DNA from: Kosakonia sp. SMBL-WEM22 | GTDB lineage: Bacteria; Pseudomonadota; Gammaproteobacteria; Enterobacterales; Enterobacteriaceae | Direction of reading: 5' to 3' | DNA length: 64,000 bases | Assembly: GCF_014490785.1 (NCBI RefSeq) | Contig: NZ_CP051489.1 | Coordinates: 1-64,000, forward strand | Part shown: one piece after another, positions 27,153 to 34,907 of the stretch | Layout of the letters: each line of letters begins with the position of its first letter | Numbering within the stretch: the first letter of the stretch is position 1 | Made by a program: the position numbers and the translations under genes | The notes under the pieces: model-generated | Database searches by the model: none | Told to the model about the DNA's origin: nothing | What the model saw: the letters and a program-made list of their open reading frames with translations, nothing else

Positions 27153-27944
27153 ATGACTTTCGGTTTCGCTATTTATGGTACACAAGAGATTACACCTTCC
27201 AGTGCGCTTAATGAAGGTATTCGTTTTTTTGAAACTATAAAATCTGATATAAATGCACAAGGTTACTATGCGTTTCGAAGAGATCGAAGCCAAGAGGATA
27301 TTGATTTTATAGAGAAAAGTCTGGATGAACTCAAATATGCGCTAGATAAAGGTGAAGCTAAAGATTTCCGGATTTATCATGAAGGTCTTAAGGGTACCCC
27401 CTGGGAAGCGGCTTTCGGATATTCAACAAAAACATTCGGAGGCTTTTTCCATATAAATATTCAATACAATGGTGATAGTCTTGAAGATTTATTTTTATTT
27501 TTAGAAAGGTTTTTTGAAAATAATGCTGCGTCTTATGCAATAGGCTATAAATGTGCCGATGTATATGATGCCTATCATTATGCAATTGGAGAGAATATGG
27601 TCAAGCTTTTTCCATGGGAAAATGCAATGGCCTTTAATAAAGAAGTTGATGGTCGATTTCAGGGGCAGGCAAGGTTTAATTCAACAAAATTACGGTTAGT
27701 ATACCCCGTCAATGTCATTAATCCCTCTCATTTAGATATTATGATTGGCGAATCAACATTGTGCGAAGCCATACAAAAAAATGAATGGGGTATACTAAAA
27801 AAAATTAACAGTGTAAATGAGAAATGGTTTTGGATTGTTCAGGACAATCAATTGGAAAGTATAAACAATGAACTCGGGATGCATGGGGTTTTAATTTCTT
27901 GGAAAAAATGTAGTCCCAGAAGAGGTAGCAACAGGTTGCCGTAA
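27153..27944 (+). CDS. Putative cognate immunity protein of the Rhs toxin
   Basis: A 263-residue AT-rich gene that starts eight bases after rhs, the standard place for immunity to the Rhs tip. The protein is cytosolic, as required against a nuclease, with aromatic and acidic stretches (FGGFFHINIQYNGDSLEDLF, EKWFWIVQDNQLESI). It may belong to the Imm52 group; I am unsure of that. The last residues (KKCSPRRGSNRLP) look foreign and may be an extension created where the following backbone sequence joins. GAGTTAG lies before the ATG. Confidence 0.78.
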   Translation: MTFGFAIYGTQEITPSSALNEGIRFFETIKSDINAQGYYAFRRDRSQEDIDFIEKSLDELKYALDKGEAKDFRIYHEGLKGTPWEAAFGYSTKTFGGFFHINIQYNGDSLEDLFLFLERFFENNAASYAIGYKCADVYDAYHYAIGENMVKLFPWENAMAFNKEVDGRFQGQARFNSTKLRLVYPVNVINPSHLDIMIGESTLCEAIQKNEWGILKKINSVNEKWFWIVQDNQLESINNELGMHGVLISWKKCSPRRGSNRLP

Positions 27945-27947
27945 GAT

Positions 27948-28601
27948 TCATAATATATATTGGAATACATGAGTTATTCTTATCTTTAAGGCGGGGAGAC
28001 CATTGCTGCACGGCCATGAATCGAGGAAAAGTGTGACAGCCTGCAGGGAGGCAGTAAGACCCGGAGACGCGGTCATCGGCAGGACGCTGGTTTTATTGAT
28101 GTCCGCACCTTCAAGAATGGTCATCAGTATCCGTCCAAGTGCAGGTACAGGCTTCAGTTTTATCCGGCGACGTCTGCCCTCTTCAGCCCCCCCGCTGCCC
28201 ACCTGACCGGGCGTGGTTTTACGGGTGAACAGATCGTCCGGCCCTGCAGGAACCAGGGGCGCTATGCGACCGTTCCTGCCGTCATCGCCACCGGCGTGTT
28301 TACCCGGCTTTTTAACATGGTACAGAGGGCATCCCTTATCATGCCGTGCCGACGTTTTAAGATGCCGGATGAAGGTCTTTTCAACCTTGCTGTTATACGG
28401 CCGTAAATCACCGGTAATGCAGTCACAGGCGATCAGCAGTTCACGCTTGTCCATTTCCAGCAAAATGTCAGCCGCTATTTTTTTTTCCTTCGCGGTACTC
28501 TGCTTACCCCCGCCGAACACATTTATGACAGCGCTGCGTTCATCGGTAGTGAGCGTTCGTACATGAAGCCCCCTGGGGGCATTTTTGCGGACCATCTCCA
28601 T
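27948..28601 (-). pseudogene. Truncated paralogue of the 1736-3076 backbone gene
   Basis: The 217-residue frame matches the N-terminal half of the 446-residue protein at 1736-3076: VRKNAPRG at the start, an ILLEMDKRELLIACDC block with the same CDC motif, and a similar basic stretch near residue 140. It lacks the C-terminal nuclease-like half; the last 15-20 residues run into sequence next to the Rhs immunity gene. The break marks one border of the T6SS island. The promoter side (28602-28906) carries the 11-bp repeats described separately. Confidence 0.75.
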
Positions 28602-28627
28602 ATCTGGCTCCGTGAGGTATCAGATTT

Positions 28628-28860
28628 GAATACAAGTGTAATACATAAGTAATCTTTTCATTTTTACTGACCGCTGGCCTGCCCTGTACGATGAGTCATG
28701 ACAGCGCGTTCTAGTGCATACATACGTATGTCTCTGGTATTCATATTGTAATACATAAGAAATACAAAATCATTGGCAGCAAGCTTCATTGCTGTTCTGA
28801 GCGAACGGCTTCAAAGAGAATACTTATGAAATACAATGGTAATTCATTTGTAATTCATTT
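28628..28860. repeat. 11-bp repeat clusters, consensus ATACATAAGTA (site A)
   Basis: Three clusters lie between the truncated backbone gene and the HEPN-zinc-ribbon gene, at 28628-28653, 28744-28769 and 28818-28860. The last has four units in register every 11 bases (ATACTTATGAA, ATACAATGGTA, ATTCATTTGTA, ATTCATTT). The same units occur at 30078-30137, 34577-34620 and 35796-35830. An 11-base period puts all units on one face of the helix. No gene is present in this 305-base gap. Confidence 0.75.
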
Positions 28861-28906
28861 TCCGTTTGGAGTTTTCTGTCATTCGTATGGTTCTGGGGCA
28901 AAATGA

Positions 28907-30010
28907 TTAGTCATCATCCCACGCGTCCCGGTGCCCTTCACAAAAATTACATCCGCCATAAGCGCTGAATTCACTCACCTCACTGCTGTAATAGCTGCAG
29001 TGTCCGCACTGCTCAAGCGCATCAAAATATGTCAGGCACGCGGTACAAAGATAACCCTCTCCGAATTCACAGACAGTATCATAACCGTCGCATTCGCAGC
29101 ATCCGGCCGGCACTGGCGCATGGGCTCTCTCGTCAATTCTGTAGGAGGAAGTGTCCAGCATCCTGTAGCGTGTCTCTGCATGTCCGCAGTGCGAACACTT
29201 AAAATTGTCATCCCCGTCGTCGGATAGCAGAAGCGCAGGTGCATCGCAGCGTGGACAGTGAAATTGCAGCTTGCTCCCGCCTAACATTGTGCAGACCAGA
29301 CAATGGAATGAAAGCAACCGTTGATTGTCATGCTCTGCAACCTGTTCCTGGATAACCGCTTTCTGCCCGCAGACATGACATTTACTTATATGGTGACCGG
29401 TCGACTTGTATGTCTTGATATCTTCTTTAATCTGCTCAAATTTTTCGGCAGCATAGAAATTATTCTGTGTCAGGAGACGGGTCTCATCTCTGGCCAGAAG
29501 ATTTCCCAGCGCACCCTCGAACAGATCTCTCCAGTCATCCCGCATCAGTCTGTTGAGTGCAAACCAGGCGTTGGCCTGCTCAGAAAGAAGCCTGTTAATC
29601 TCTTCCTGGGTATAGGCATCATGATAAAAATGCACCACGCGGTTACGGTGCTTGCGAACGGCATTGAAGGCTGTAAGGGTTGTCTGGGGAACCGGTTTTT
29701 CCAGTACGTCCCTCAGCTTCTCACAGGACTCCTTAAAGGTGATCGACTGAAACTCTCCGGACACATAGTCATTCCGCCGGGTATTCCTTCCGCTGCAGAC
29801 GAGCGTCCAGTGCTCCTGTGCCAGAGGCACTTTCAGCATAATTTCCACTGCCGTCCAGAAACTGACGACAGAGAATTTAGGCGCAGTTTTTAACTCCCTT
29901 ATGGCCTTATCAAGAAAAGCCATGCCATTGTTTATCAGCGCCACGACTTCAGGAGACAGTTCCGGCGCGGGGTGATCTTTCCTGTTGTCTTCTTTCATAC
30001 CGTCATCCAT
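28907..30010 (-). CDS. HEPN-like protein with C-terminal zinc ribbons
   Basis: A 367-residue two-part protein. Residues about 20-170 are helical and contain FNAVRKHRNRVVHFYH, which fits the R-x4-6-H active-site motif of HEPN RNases. Residues about 205-365 hold a series of Cys pairs (CHVCGQKA, CLVCTM, CPRCDAP, CSHCGHA, CCECDG, CTAC, CGHC, CNFC), enough for four zinc ribbons. HEPN proteins act in defence and toxin systems; RNA cleavage here is inferred. It follows the other HEPN gene after 131 bases that carry the 11-bp repeats, so it may have its own regulated promoter. The start is either 30010 or the Met at 29998. Confidence 0.72.
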   Translation of the reverse strand: MDDGMKEDNRKDHPAPELSPEVVALINNGMAFLDKAIRELKTAPKFSVVSFWTAVEIMLKVPLAQEHWTLVCSGRNTRRNDYVSGEFQSITFKESCEKLRDVLEKPVPQTTLTAFNAVRKHRNRVVHFYHDAYTQEEINRLLSEQANAWFALNRLMRDDWRDLFEGALGNLLARDETRLLTQNNFYAAEKFEQIKEDIKTYKSTGHHISKCHVCGQKAVIQEQVAEHDNQRLLSFHCLVCTMLGGSKLQFHCPRCDAPALLLSDDGDDNFKCSHCGHAETRYRMLDTSSYRIDERAHAPVPAGCCECDGYDTVCEFGEGYLCTACLTYFDALEQCGHCSYYSSEVSEFSAYGGCNFCEGHRDAWDDD

Positions 30011-30077
30011 TCCTCATGCCAGTAGTCCGACCGGGAGTAGCAGCTTCAGACAGTTCCCGGGAAAAAGGCTGTAACTG

Positions 30078-30137
30078 AAATTCATAAGCAATACATTTGA
30101 ATTCAAAAAAACTACATAAGAAATACATATGTAATTC
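30078..30137. repeat. 11-bp repeat cluster before the HEPN-zinc-ribbon gene (site B)
   Basis: Two blocks, ATTCATAAGCA-ATACATTTGA-ATTC (30080-30105) and CTACATAAGAA-ATACATATGTA-ATTC (30112-30137), repeat the unit seen at parAB. They lie about 70-130 bases upstream of the HEPN gene start, where an operator would be expected. Confidence 0.72.
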
Positions 30138-30141
30138 TTTT

Positions 30142-31373
30142 TTATTCATTTTCACCGGCTTCATCAGGCAGTTTAAGGCTGTCCAGGATCTGACCGTCAA
30201 CTGAGACGATTAAGTGACGCACGGCACTGTCAAGTCTGATAACTTCCGGATGACCAACCGCTACCGGTTTACCACTCGTCTGTCTGCCGTTGCGGTGAAC
30301 AATATCGTGACGCACCCCAACAGCATGGTTCAGGAAAGCGCGCTCCTCAGACGGGAAGGTAACCAGCAGCACATCCCTGAAGAGCCCTCTTGCCATTTCC
30401 AGATTATGGAAAGAGAGGGAATCAATCGTGTCAGCAATCGTTCTGTCGATCTTATCCAGCGTAATGAACAGCCGGGACATGTCCAGCTTCATGTCATTCT
30501 GAAAGGGTTTATAGCGTTCCACAAACCTGCGTCTGATGGCCTCTTCCTGAACAGAGCGCTTCATGATGTCTGCGAGATACGCTTCCAGGGCAGTGATGAT
30601 GCCCGAGTAACACATTCGCTGTAATACCTCATTACCGGGCGCGCTGTCAGAGAGCCTGCTGAAGTCTTCAAGCGAGGCCAGAACGCTGCGGCAGGGGAGG
30701 CTGGCCTTCGCACTGATTTCCTCAAGGTCGTGAAAATCATCAACATACCCGTTCTGAACCAGCTCGGTGATGTCCAGGGTACACGTCGTGTCGTCACTGA
30801 ACAGACTCAGGACAGCCAGGTCATAAAAGCACGCATCACTGCAGGGAAAGTTGAAATCGCCTTCTGTACAGTAGGGTGACGCGAAAAAAGGAAAACTTAT
30901 CATCACAGTGAGAAGGGGCGTGCCGGTTTCGCGCCAGTTACTCTCCCACGTTCCGCCGGCAGGCCAGGCTTTTGCGGTGGGAAGCAACGCCAGCCAGTCA
31001 CGGAGTGTGGTACCGGTAATAGCGCCCAGCGTTTTCTCCAGGAACGGGATGATGTCATCGTAATATGCAGCGGTGCCTCGCTGTGATACAGCCTCATCCA
31101 GCTGAGACTGGAGGCTGGCGACTGCCCCGGCAAGCTGCTCAGTGAAGTGGGCGTCAAGTGTGGCCATGTCATAGCCCTGCAGCGCCATACGCCGTCGGAT
31201 CTGTCCGGCCGTGGCACGGTAACCAATGAATGACCCTTCAGGGAATTTCTGCCCGCTGCCGTCCTGCTTTATCTCCCTGACACGGTCACCGGGCAGAAAA
31301 AACCAGATGCCGTAGCTGTTCTGCACCTCTTGCAGGGAAAACCCCCGACTTCAACACCGGACCAGGTGGACAT
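30142..31373 (-). CDS. HEPN/Toprim-associated-type protein with apparent frameshift near its start
   Basis: The open frame 30142-31326 encodes 394 residues but starts with a GTG that has no spaced ribosome site. Just upstream, ATG at 31373 has an ideal AAGGAG that overlaps the integrase stop, and reads MSTWSGVEVGG before leaving frame at a G5-T4 tract (31338-31346). One extra G there would give MSTWSGVEVGGFSLQEVQNS and join the long frame. The joined N-terminus fits HEPN/Toprim-associated domains, including YRATAGQIRRRMALQGY. The C-terminus has AVGVRHDIVHRNG, an R-x4-H motif like that of HEPN RNases. It is cotranscribed with the upstream integrase. Phase variation, programmed slippage, real inactivation or an assembly error could explain the shift. 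Confidence 0.7.
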
Positions 31374-31382
31374 AAACACTCC

Positions 31383-32168
31383 TTAACCATCATCAAAGGA
31401 AGAAGGCCGGTTACGCAGCAGCGCGACGGCCGCGGATGCGTCCAGTGTAAACCGGACCTGCTGACCGGCGGCCACGTCCAGCGCAAAGATCCGCAAATAA
31501 ACCTCTGTCGACTCAGATTTTTCATGCCCGAGCAGCCCCTGCAGGATTTTCGGATGCACATGGCCATAGAGAAGGTGCATGGCAAAACTGTGCCGGAAAC
31601 TGTGCGGTGAGATTTCCGTGCTGAAGAACACTCCGTCACGGCCGGCAACATCGACCGCGCGGTTCAGCCAGTTGCGCACGGTCCGGTCAGTGACCGCCCA
31701 CACCGGCATCGCCCGGCGTTCACCGGTAATGGGGTCATCCTCAAAACGCTCTTTCGTGCTGGCGAACAGCCGGCGCATCTCGTCCACGTAAACCGGATCG
31801 GAGAGCGGCACCACCCGGTTGGCACTTTTGCCTTTCCTGGGACGGCCGCCGCCGGCGCGCCGCTGCTTGGCTGTACGGATCACCACATGGGGTATTTCGT
31901 CGTTGAGATGAAAATCCCGGCGGCGCAGCGCGAGCACTTCATTGATGCGGCCCCCGGTGTTCCACAGGGTGTTGATCAGGGCGTGCTGGCTCCAGTCGGG
32001 AAGGTAATGCAGCAGGGCCGCAATTTCCGGTGCCAGCAGGTAGCGGGGCAGGTCAGTGTAGTGCCGCGCCATTTCGCGCAGCGCCAGTGCCCGGCCGTAA
32101 TCGAACGGGGCAGGTAAGTGATCACCCGCATGTGCAGGGTGAGCGGGATGCACAGTCAGCTGATTCAT
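31383..32168 (-). CDS. int: Second RepFIB-type tyrosine recombinase
   Basis: A 261-residue recombinase closely related to the one at 3740-4528: both share YLLAPE, TLWN[ST]G.RINE, ALDVAA and VRF blocks. Catalytic residues visible are Arg in GGRINEVLAL, HSFRHSFAMHL, GHEKSESTEVYLRIF with the nucleophilic Tyr. It probably resolves multimers or mediates integration at a specific site. The stop overlaps the ribosome site of the HEPN gene downstream, so integrase and HEPN protein are coexpressed. GC content is high, as in the first copy. Two such integrases suggest fusion of two RepFIB-lineage plasmids. Confidence 0.87.
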   Translation of the reverse strand: MNQLTVHPAHPAHAGDHLPAPFDYGRALALREMARHYTDLPRYLLAPEIAALLHYLPDWSQHALINTLWNTGGRINEVLALRRRDFHLNDEIPHVVIRTAKQRRAGGGRPRKGKSANRVVPLSDPVYVDEMRRLFASTKERFEDDPITGERRAMPVWAVTDRTVRNWLNRAVDVAGRDGVFFSTEISPHSFRHSFAMHLLYGHVHPKILQGLLGHEKSESTEVYLRIFALDVAAGQQVRFTLDASAAVALLRNRPSSFDDG

Positions 32169-32691
32169 TAACCCTCACAACAGGGAGATGACGCTGCGTG
32201 AAATCTGGCAGGGAATCCCCCTGCCGGCGCTGTATTTTTCACGTAGCGCAATCTGGTTACGGTATGGCGCTATTTTCACCACTCCGGCGTCAGGCCGCTA
32301 CTGAAAAAACCCGCAGAGCGGTGCGCGCTGATTTTCCGGTTTCTGGAAATATACCATAAAACGGAAATAAGTTTTTCAACGAGATGATCGTAAAAGGATC
32401 CGGAAAGGATCCTTTTTGCCTGGATAAGGGACTGCGGAGGCAGGGGAGGCACAACATATCGTGGCAGCGCGCGAAAATCCGCACAGGCGTACCGGTTGCC
32501 GGAAATAGCGGAAAACGGAAAGCGGAAGAAAGACGACCAGAGAAGATGCGGTCGTATTCACAGGTGTGGACATGTCGGACATTTTTTCGTTTTGTCATAA
32601 CGGGGCCGTGTCGTATGGTGAGTGCATAACCCACTGACCTGTGAGCGAATGCAGCAGGTATGAACCTAATCCTCTGAAAATGGTATAAAAA
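32169..32691. other. Divergent intergenic region with a terminator
   Basis: No gene is accepted here. AAAAGGATCC (32392-32401) and GGATCCTTTT (32407-32416) form a perfect 10-bp hairpin with A and T runs on both sides, a bidirectional terminator. The segment between integrase and terminator holds a CTGGCAGG/CCTGCCGG-type imperfect repeat (about 32208-32226) and may contain the integrase promoter or its crossover site. Confidence 0.55.
32392..32416. terminator. Bidirectional terminator hairpin
   Basis: A perfect 10-bp inverted repeat with a 5-base loop, A-run on the left arm and T-run on the right. Seen directly. Confidence 0.75.
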
Positions 32692-33432
32692 ATGGCTATA
32701 CACAAGCTTTCGAAAACGTTTTACGACTGTCTGCAAATTGAATGGCCTTGCCCGAACTGCGGACAACTGACGCTGCAGATAAAAAAAGAAACGCTGCATC
32801 AGGCGCAATCGTATGAATCCCAACAATTATGGAAGGAAGAATGGTCTGAACCCGATATATTATCAGGTGTGTTTAGCTGTATGGCGGAATGCTACCGCCC
32901 ACAATGCGGAGAAGTGGTGATCTGCTCAGGGACAAGTGGCAATGAAGAAGACTGGGATGAAGAGGGCCGACAATATTATCGTGTATATACGCCGGTGAAC
33001 TTCGTTCCTCCACTTAACCCTTTCATAATTAATCAAAAATGTCCCCTTGAAATTTCAAAGCCGCTTGTTGCATCCTTTGATGTTTATCTGGCTCAGCCCG
33101 GCTCTGCAGCTAACCTTATTCGGATCACTGTCGAACGTCTGCTGACTGCCATCGGGGTTCCCGAGCTGAATGAAAAAGGCAAACGGATTGTGCTACATGA
33201 TCGACTAGAAAAGCACCTGCCCGGCAACTATGCAGATTATGCCGGACCGTTAATGGCCATCAAGTTTCTTGGAAATGCCGGCAGTCATACCTATGACGAA
33301 GTTAAGATCAGTGATATCGAGGATGCATTTGAGATAATGGAATATGTCGTGAGTGATATTTTCTCAGAACGTAAAGAATCCATTGAAGTACTGACCAGAA
33401 GGCTAAATGACAGGTTCGGAAAGAAAGAATGA
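32692..33432 (+). CDS. DUF4145-like (HEPN superfamily) protein with N-terminal zinc ribbon
   Basis: A 246-residue protein. The N-terminus has a zinc-ribbon-like pair (PCPNCGQLTL, then YRPQCGEVVICSG). The C-terminal part (about 125-225) is DUF4145-like, with the conserved LGNAGSHTYDEVKISDIEDAFEIMEY, where DUF4145 proteins carry lGn.aaH. DUF4145 belongs to the HEPN superfamily and often accompanies restriction or other defence genes. It is divergent from the integrase-HEPN operon and is the third HEPN-type gene within 4.5 kb. Whether it is active or a regulator is unknown. Confidence 0.78.
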   Translation: MAIHKLSKTFYDCLQIEWPCPNCGQLTLQIKKETLHQAQSYESQQLWKEEWSEPDILSGVFSCMAECYRPQCGEVVICSGTSGNEEDWDEEGRQYYRVYTPVNFVPPLNPFIINQKCPLEISKPLVASFDVYLAQPGSAANLIRITVERLLTAIGVPELNEKGKRIVLHDRLEKHLPGNYADYAGPLMAIKFLGNAGSHTYDEVKISDIEDAFEIMEYVVSDIFSERKESIEVLTRRLNDRFGKKE

Positions 33433-33731
33433 GACATTTGAAGGTGGTCGAGGTAGTGAGAAATATAGATTAAATAAGAAATAGTACAGGTACACTGAAA
33501 GAGTAAATATACAGAACTGATTATGGTTATATTCAGAACCTGTGTATACCGTTCCCGTTAATGTGAAGAGAGAGTATTCAGTAGATACAGATAGAAAAAG
33601 AAGAAAGAGGAACAAACTCAATCCAGCCTCATTTAGTACATGTTAATCACATTAGTCAACACCACAAACTAAAATATAAGTTTATTTTTGGTTAAAAATC
33701 GAGCAATCAAACCAAAAAAGGTATTGACTTC

Positions 33732-33760
33732 TTGATTTTAATTTCTGGAAGAAGTACTAT
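33732..33760 (+). promoter_or_regulatory. Promoter of the candidate small RNA
   Basis: TTGATT (33732-33737), a 17-base spacer, then TACTAT (33755-33760). This is a good sigma-70 pair. Transcription would begin near 33767. Confidence 0.6.
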
Positions 33761-33766
33761 GTATTT

Positions 33767-33904
33767 ATTCTGAAGGACTGATAGAAACAGTCCAGGGTCA
33801 ACAGACCAGGGCAACCCAGAATAATAATAATAACGTCAGGTGTCCTGTTGCTGTTGACTGAAATAGTCAACACAAGCCCCGGCGTTCGTCCGGGGCTTTT
33901 TTTT
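33767..33904 (+). ncRNA. Candidate structured small RNA
   Basis: From the predicted start near 33767 to a strong terminator there are about 138 bases with no ORF and at least four hairpins: GGACTG/CAGTCC (33775-33793), CAGG/CCTG (33837-33847), GTTGACT/AGTCAAC (33853-33871) and the terminator AGCCCCGG/CCGGGGCT (33875-33897) followed by T8. Two direct repeats CCAGGG[TC]CAA..C lie between the first hairpins. It precedes the parAB region. The target is unknown; plasmid control or leader RNA are options. Confidence 0.6.
33875..33904 (+). terminator. Rho-independent terminator of the candidate small RNA
   Basis: An 8-bp GC-rich stem with a 7-base loop and eight T residues after it. Seen directly. 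Confidence 0.88.
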
Positions 33905-34139
33905 GCCCTTAACTGGCATCGCGCGATTTAATATTCCAGTATGAGCGGAAGGATTAGTGCGTCCAAAACAGGAATCTCATTTATGAGATAAGGAGCTTTA
34001 AATGAAGTAGATATTGATAGCAACATTATACCGGCGGTAATCGCCATTTCTTTAAAAACATCAAAAAAGGTTTCTCTAATGAAAACTTTGTATGTACGAA
34101 AAAATAAAGTCTTTAAAATAAACTTAATAGGAGAAGTAT

Positions 34140-34502
34140 ATGAATATTACAATAAACGTGAATACCCACCACTACCATGCGCCGGTTACGGTGGAGAACA
34201 GTCCTTCTGGCTTCCCCCATAACAGCCATGAACCTGAGCATGGTTCTGGCGGAAGTAAACCAGGCAAATCTGGCGGGAAAAAAGACTTCATTGTCGACGT
34301 TTTTGCCGGGGCTATCTTCGCGACCATCCAGAGTTTCTGGAATACACCAATGGTGGCCTGGGTTGTTCAGGTATTACACTGGGCTGGTTTACCAGAGGAC
34401 CCGGCAGGTCTGGCAACAGGAATCGCCACATTCGCGATTGCTGCTTTTGTATGTACCTTACCTGCCGGCTGGCGTTGGTTAATGCGTAAGTTTTATTGCT
34501 GA
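34140..34502 (+). CDS. Small membrane protein of unknown function
   Basis: A 120-residue protein preceded by a good AGGAGAAG site. Residues 1-50 are polar, His-rich then Gly/Ser/Lys-rich (HHYHAP, HGSGGSKPGKSGGKK). Residues about 50-115 hold two hydrophobic segments (FIVDVFAGAIFATI; TGIATFAIAAFVCTLPAGW), so it is likely an inner-membrane hairpin protein. I do not recognise the family. It lies alone upstream of parAB and convergent to it. Confidence 0.6.
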   Translation: MNITINVNTHHYHAPVTVENSPSGFPHNSHEPEHGSGGSKPGKSGGKKDFIVDVFAGAIFATIQSFWNTPMVAWVVQVLHWAGLPEDPAGLATGIATFAIAAFVCTLPAGWRWLMRKFYC

Positions 34503-34576
34503 AGATATGGTAAGGGTATTGTGGAGATACCCTGCCAACTATAATAGGGGGAGACTGATTAAAGATCAACCCCTGT

Positions 34577-34620
34577 TATTACAAAAGAAATACTGATGTA
34601 TTTCAAAAGTAATACATCAG
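34577..34620. repeat. 11-bp repeat cluster downstream of parB (site C)
   Basis: The units TACAAAAGAA, ATACTGATGT, ATTTCAAAAGTA and ATACATC lie in near 11-base register at the 3' end of the partition operon. They match the clusters at 28.6-28.9, 30.1 and 35.8 kb and could form part of the plasmid centromere. Confidence 0.68.
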
Positions 34621-34907
34621 ATGTTTTCTTTTATTGCTTTTAATACCTTTTCAGGTCCTGCACTTTGCGCGAGGTACAAGCCTGCACGCAAGAGCGTGGA
34701 AACGGTAATGTTTTTATGAGTAAGCGCCTGGATTTGTTCAACCAGCTCCTGCGCCAGCATTTTCTCAGCCGGAGTCATTCTTACCGTCTTCGGGCTTTCA
34801 CCTGTTGTGTTCTTCTTTTTTGTGCTGATGTTAGTCAGGCGGCCGTTACTGCCGGGAGATGAACGGTCAGGCTTTACCATTGCAGGGCGATTAAGTTCTT
34901 TACTCAT
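34617..34907 (-). CDS. parB: Centromere-binding partition protein (small ParB/ParG-like)
   Basis: A 96-residue basic protein with a flexible N-terminus (KPDRSSPGSNGRLTNISTKKKN) and a folded C-terminal half (MTPAEKMLAQELVEQIQALTHKNITVSTLLRAGLYLAQ) that suits a ribbon-helix-helix-like dimer, as in type Ib partition systems. It starts directly after the parA stop (TAA-ATG). It should bind the centromere and stimulate the ParA ATPase; the 11-bp repeats on both sides of the operon are the best candidate sites. The symbol is functional rather than orthology-based. Confidence 0.75.
   Translation of the reverse strand: MSKELNRPAMVKPDRSSPGSNGRLTNISTKKKNTTGESPKTVRMTPAEKMLAQELVEQIQALTHKNITVSTLLRAGLYLAQSAGPEKVLKAIKENI

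Noticed and set aside
28628..28860. CRISPR-like array
   Set aside because: The repeat unit is 11 bases, contiguous and without spacers; it fits protein-binding repeats, not CRISPR.
32290..32826. 178-codon minus-strand frame between the integrase and the DUF4145-like gene
   Set aside because: It runs across a perfect terminator hairpin and into the antisense of the DUF4145-like gene; composition is not protein-like.
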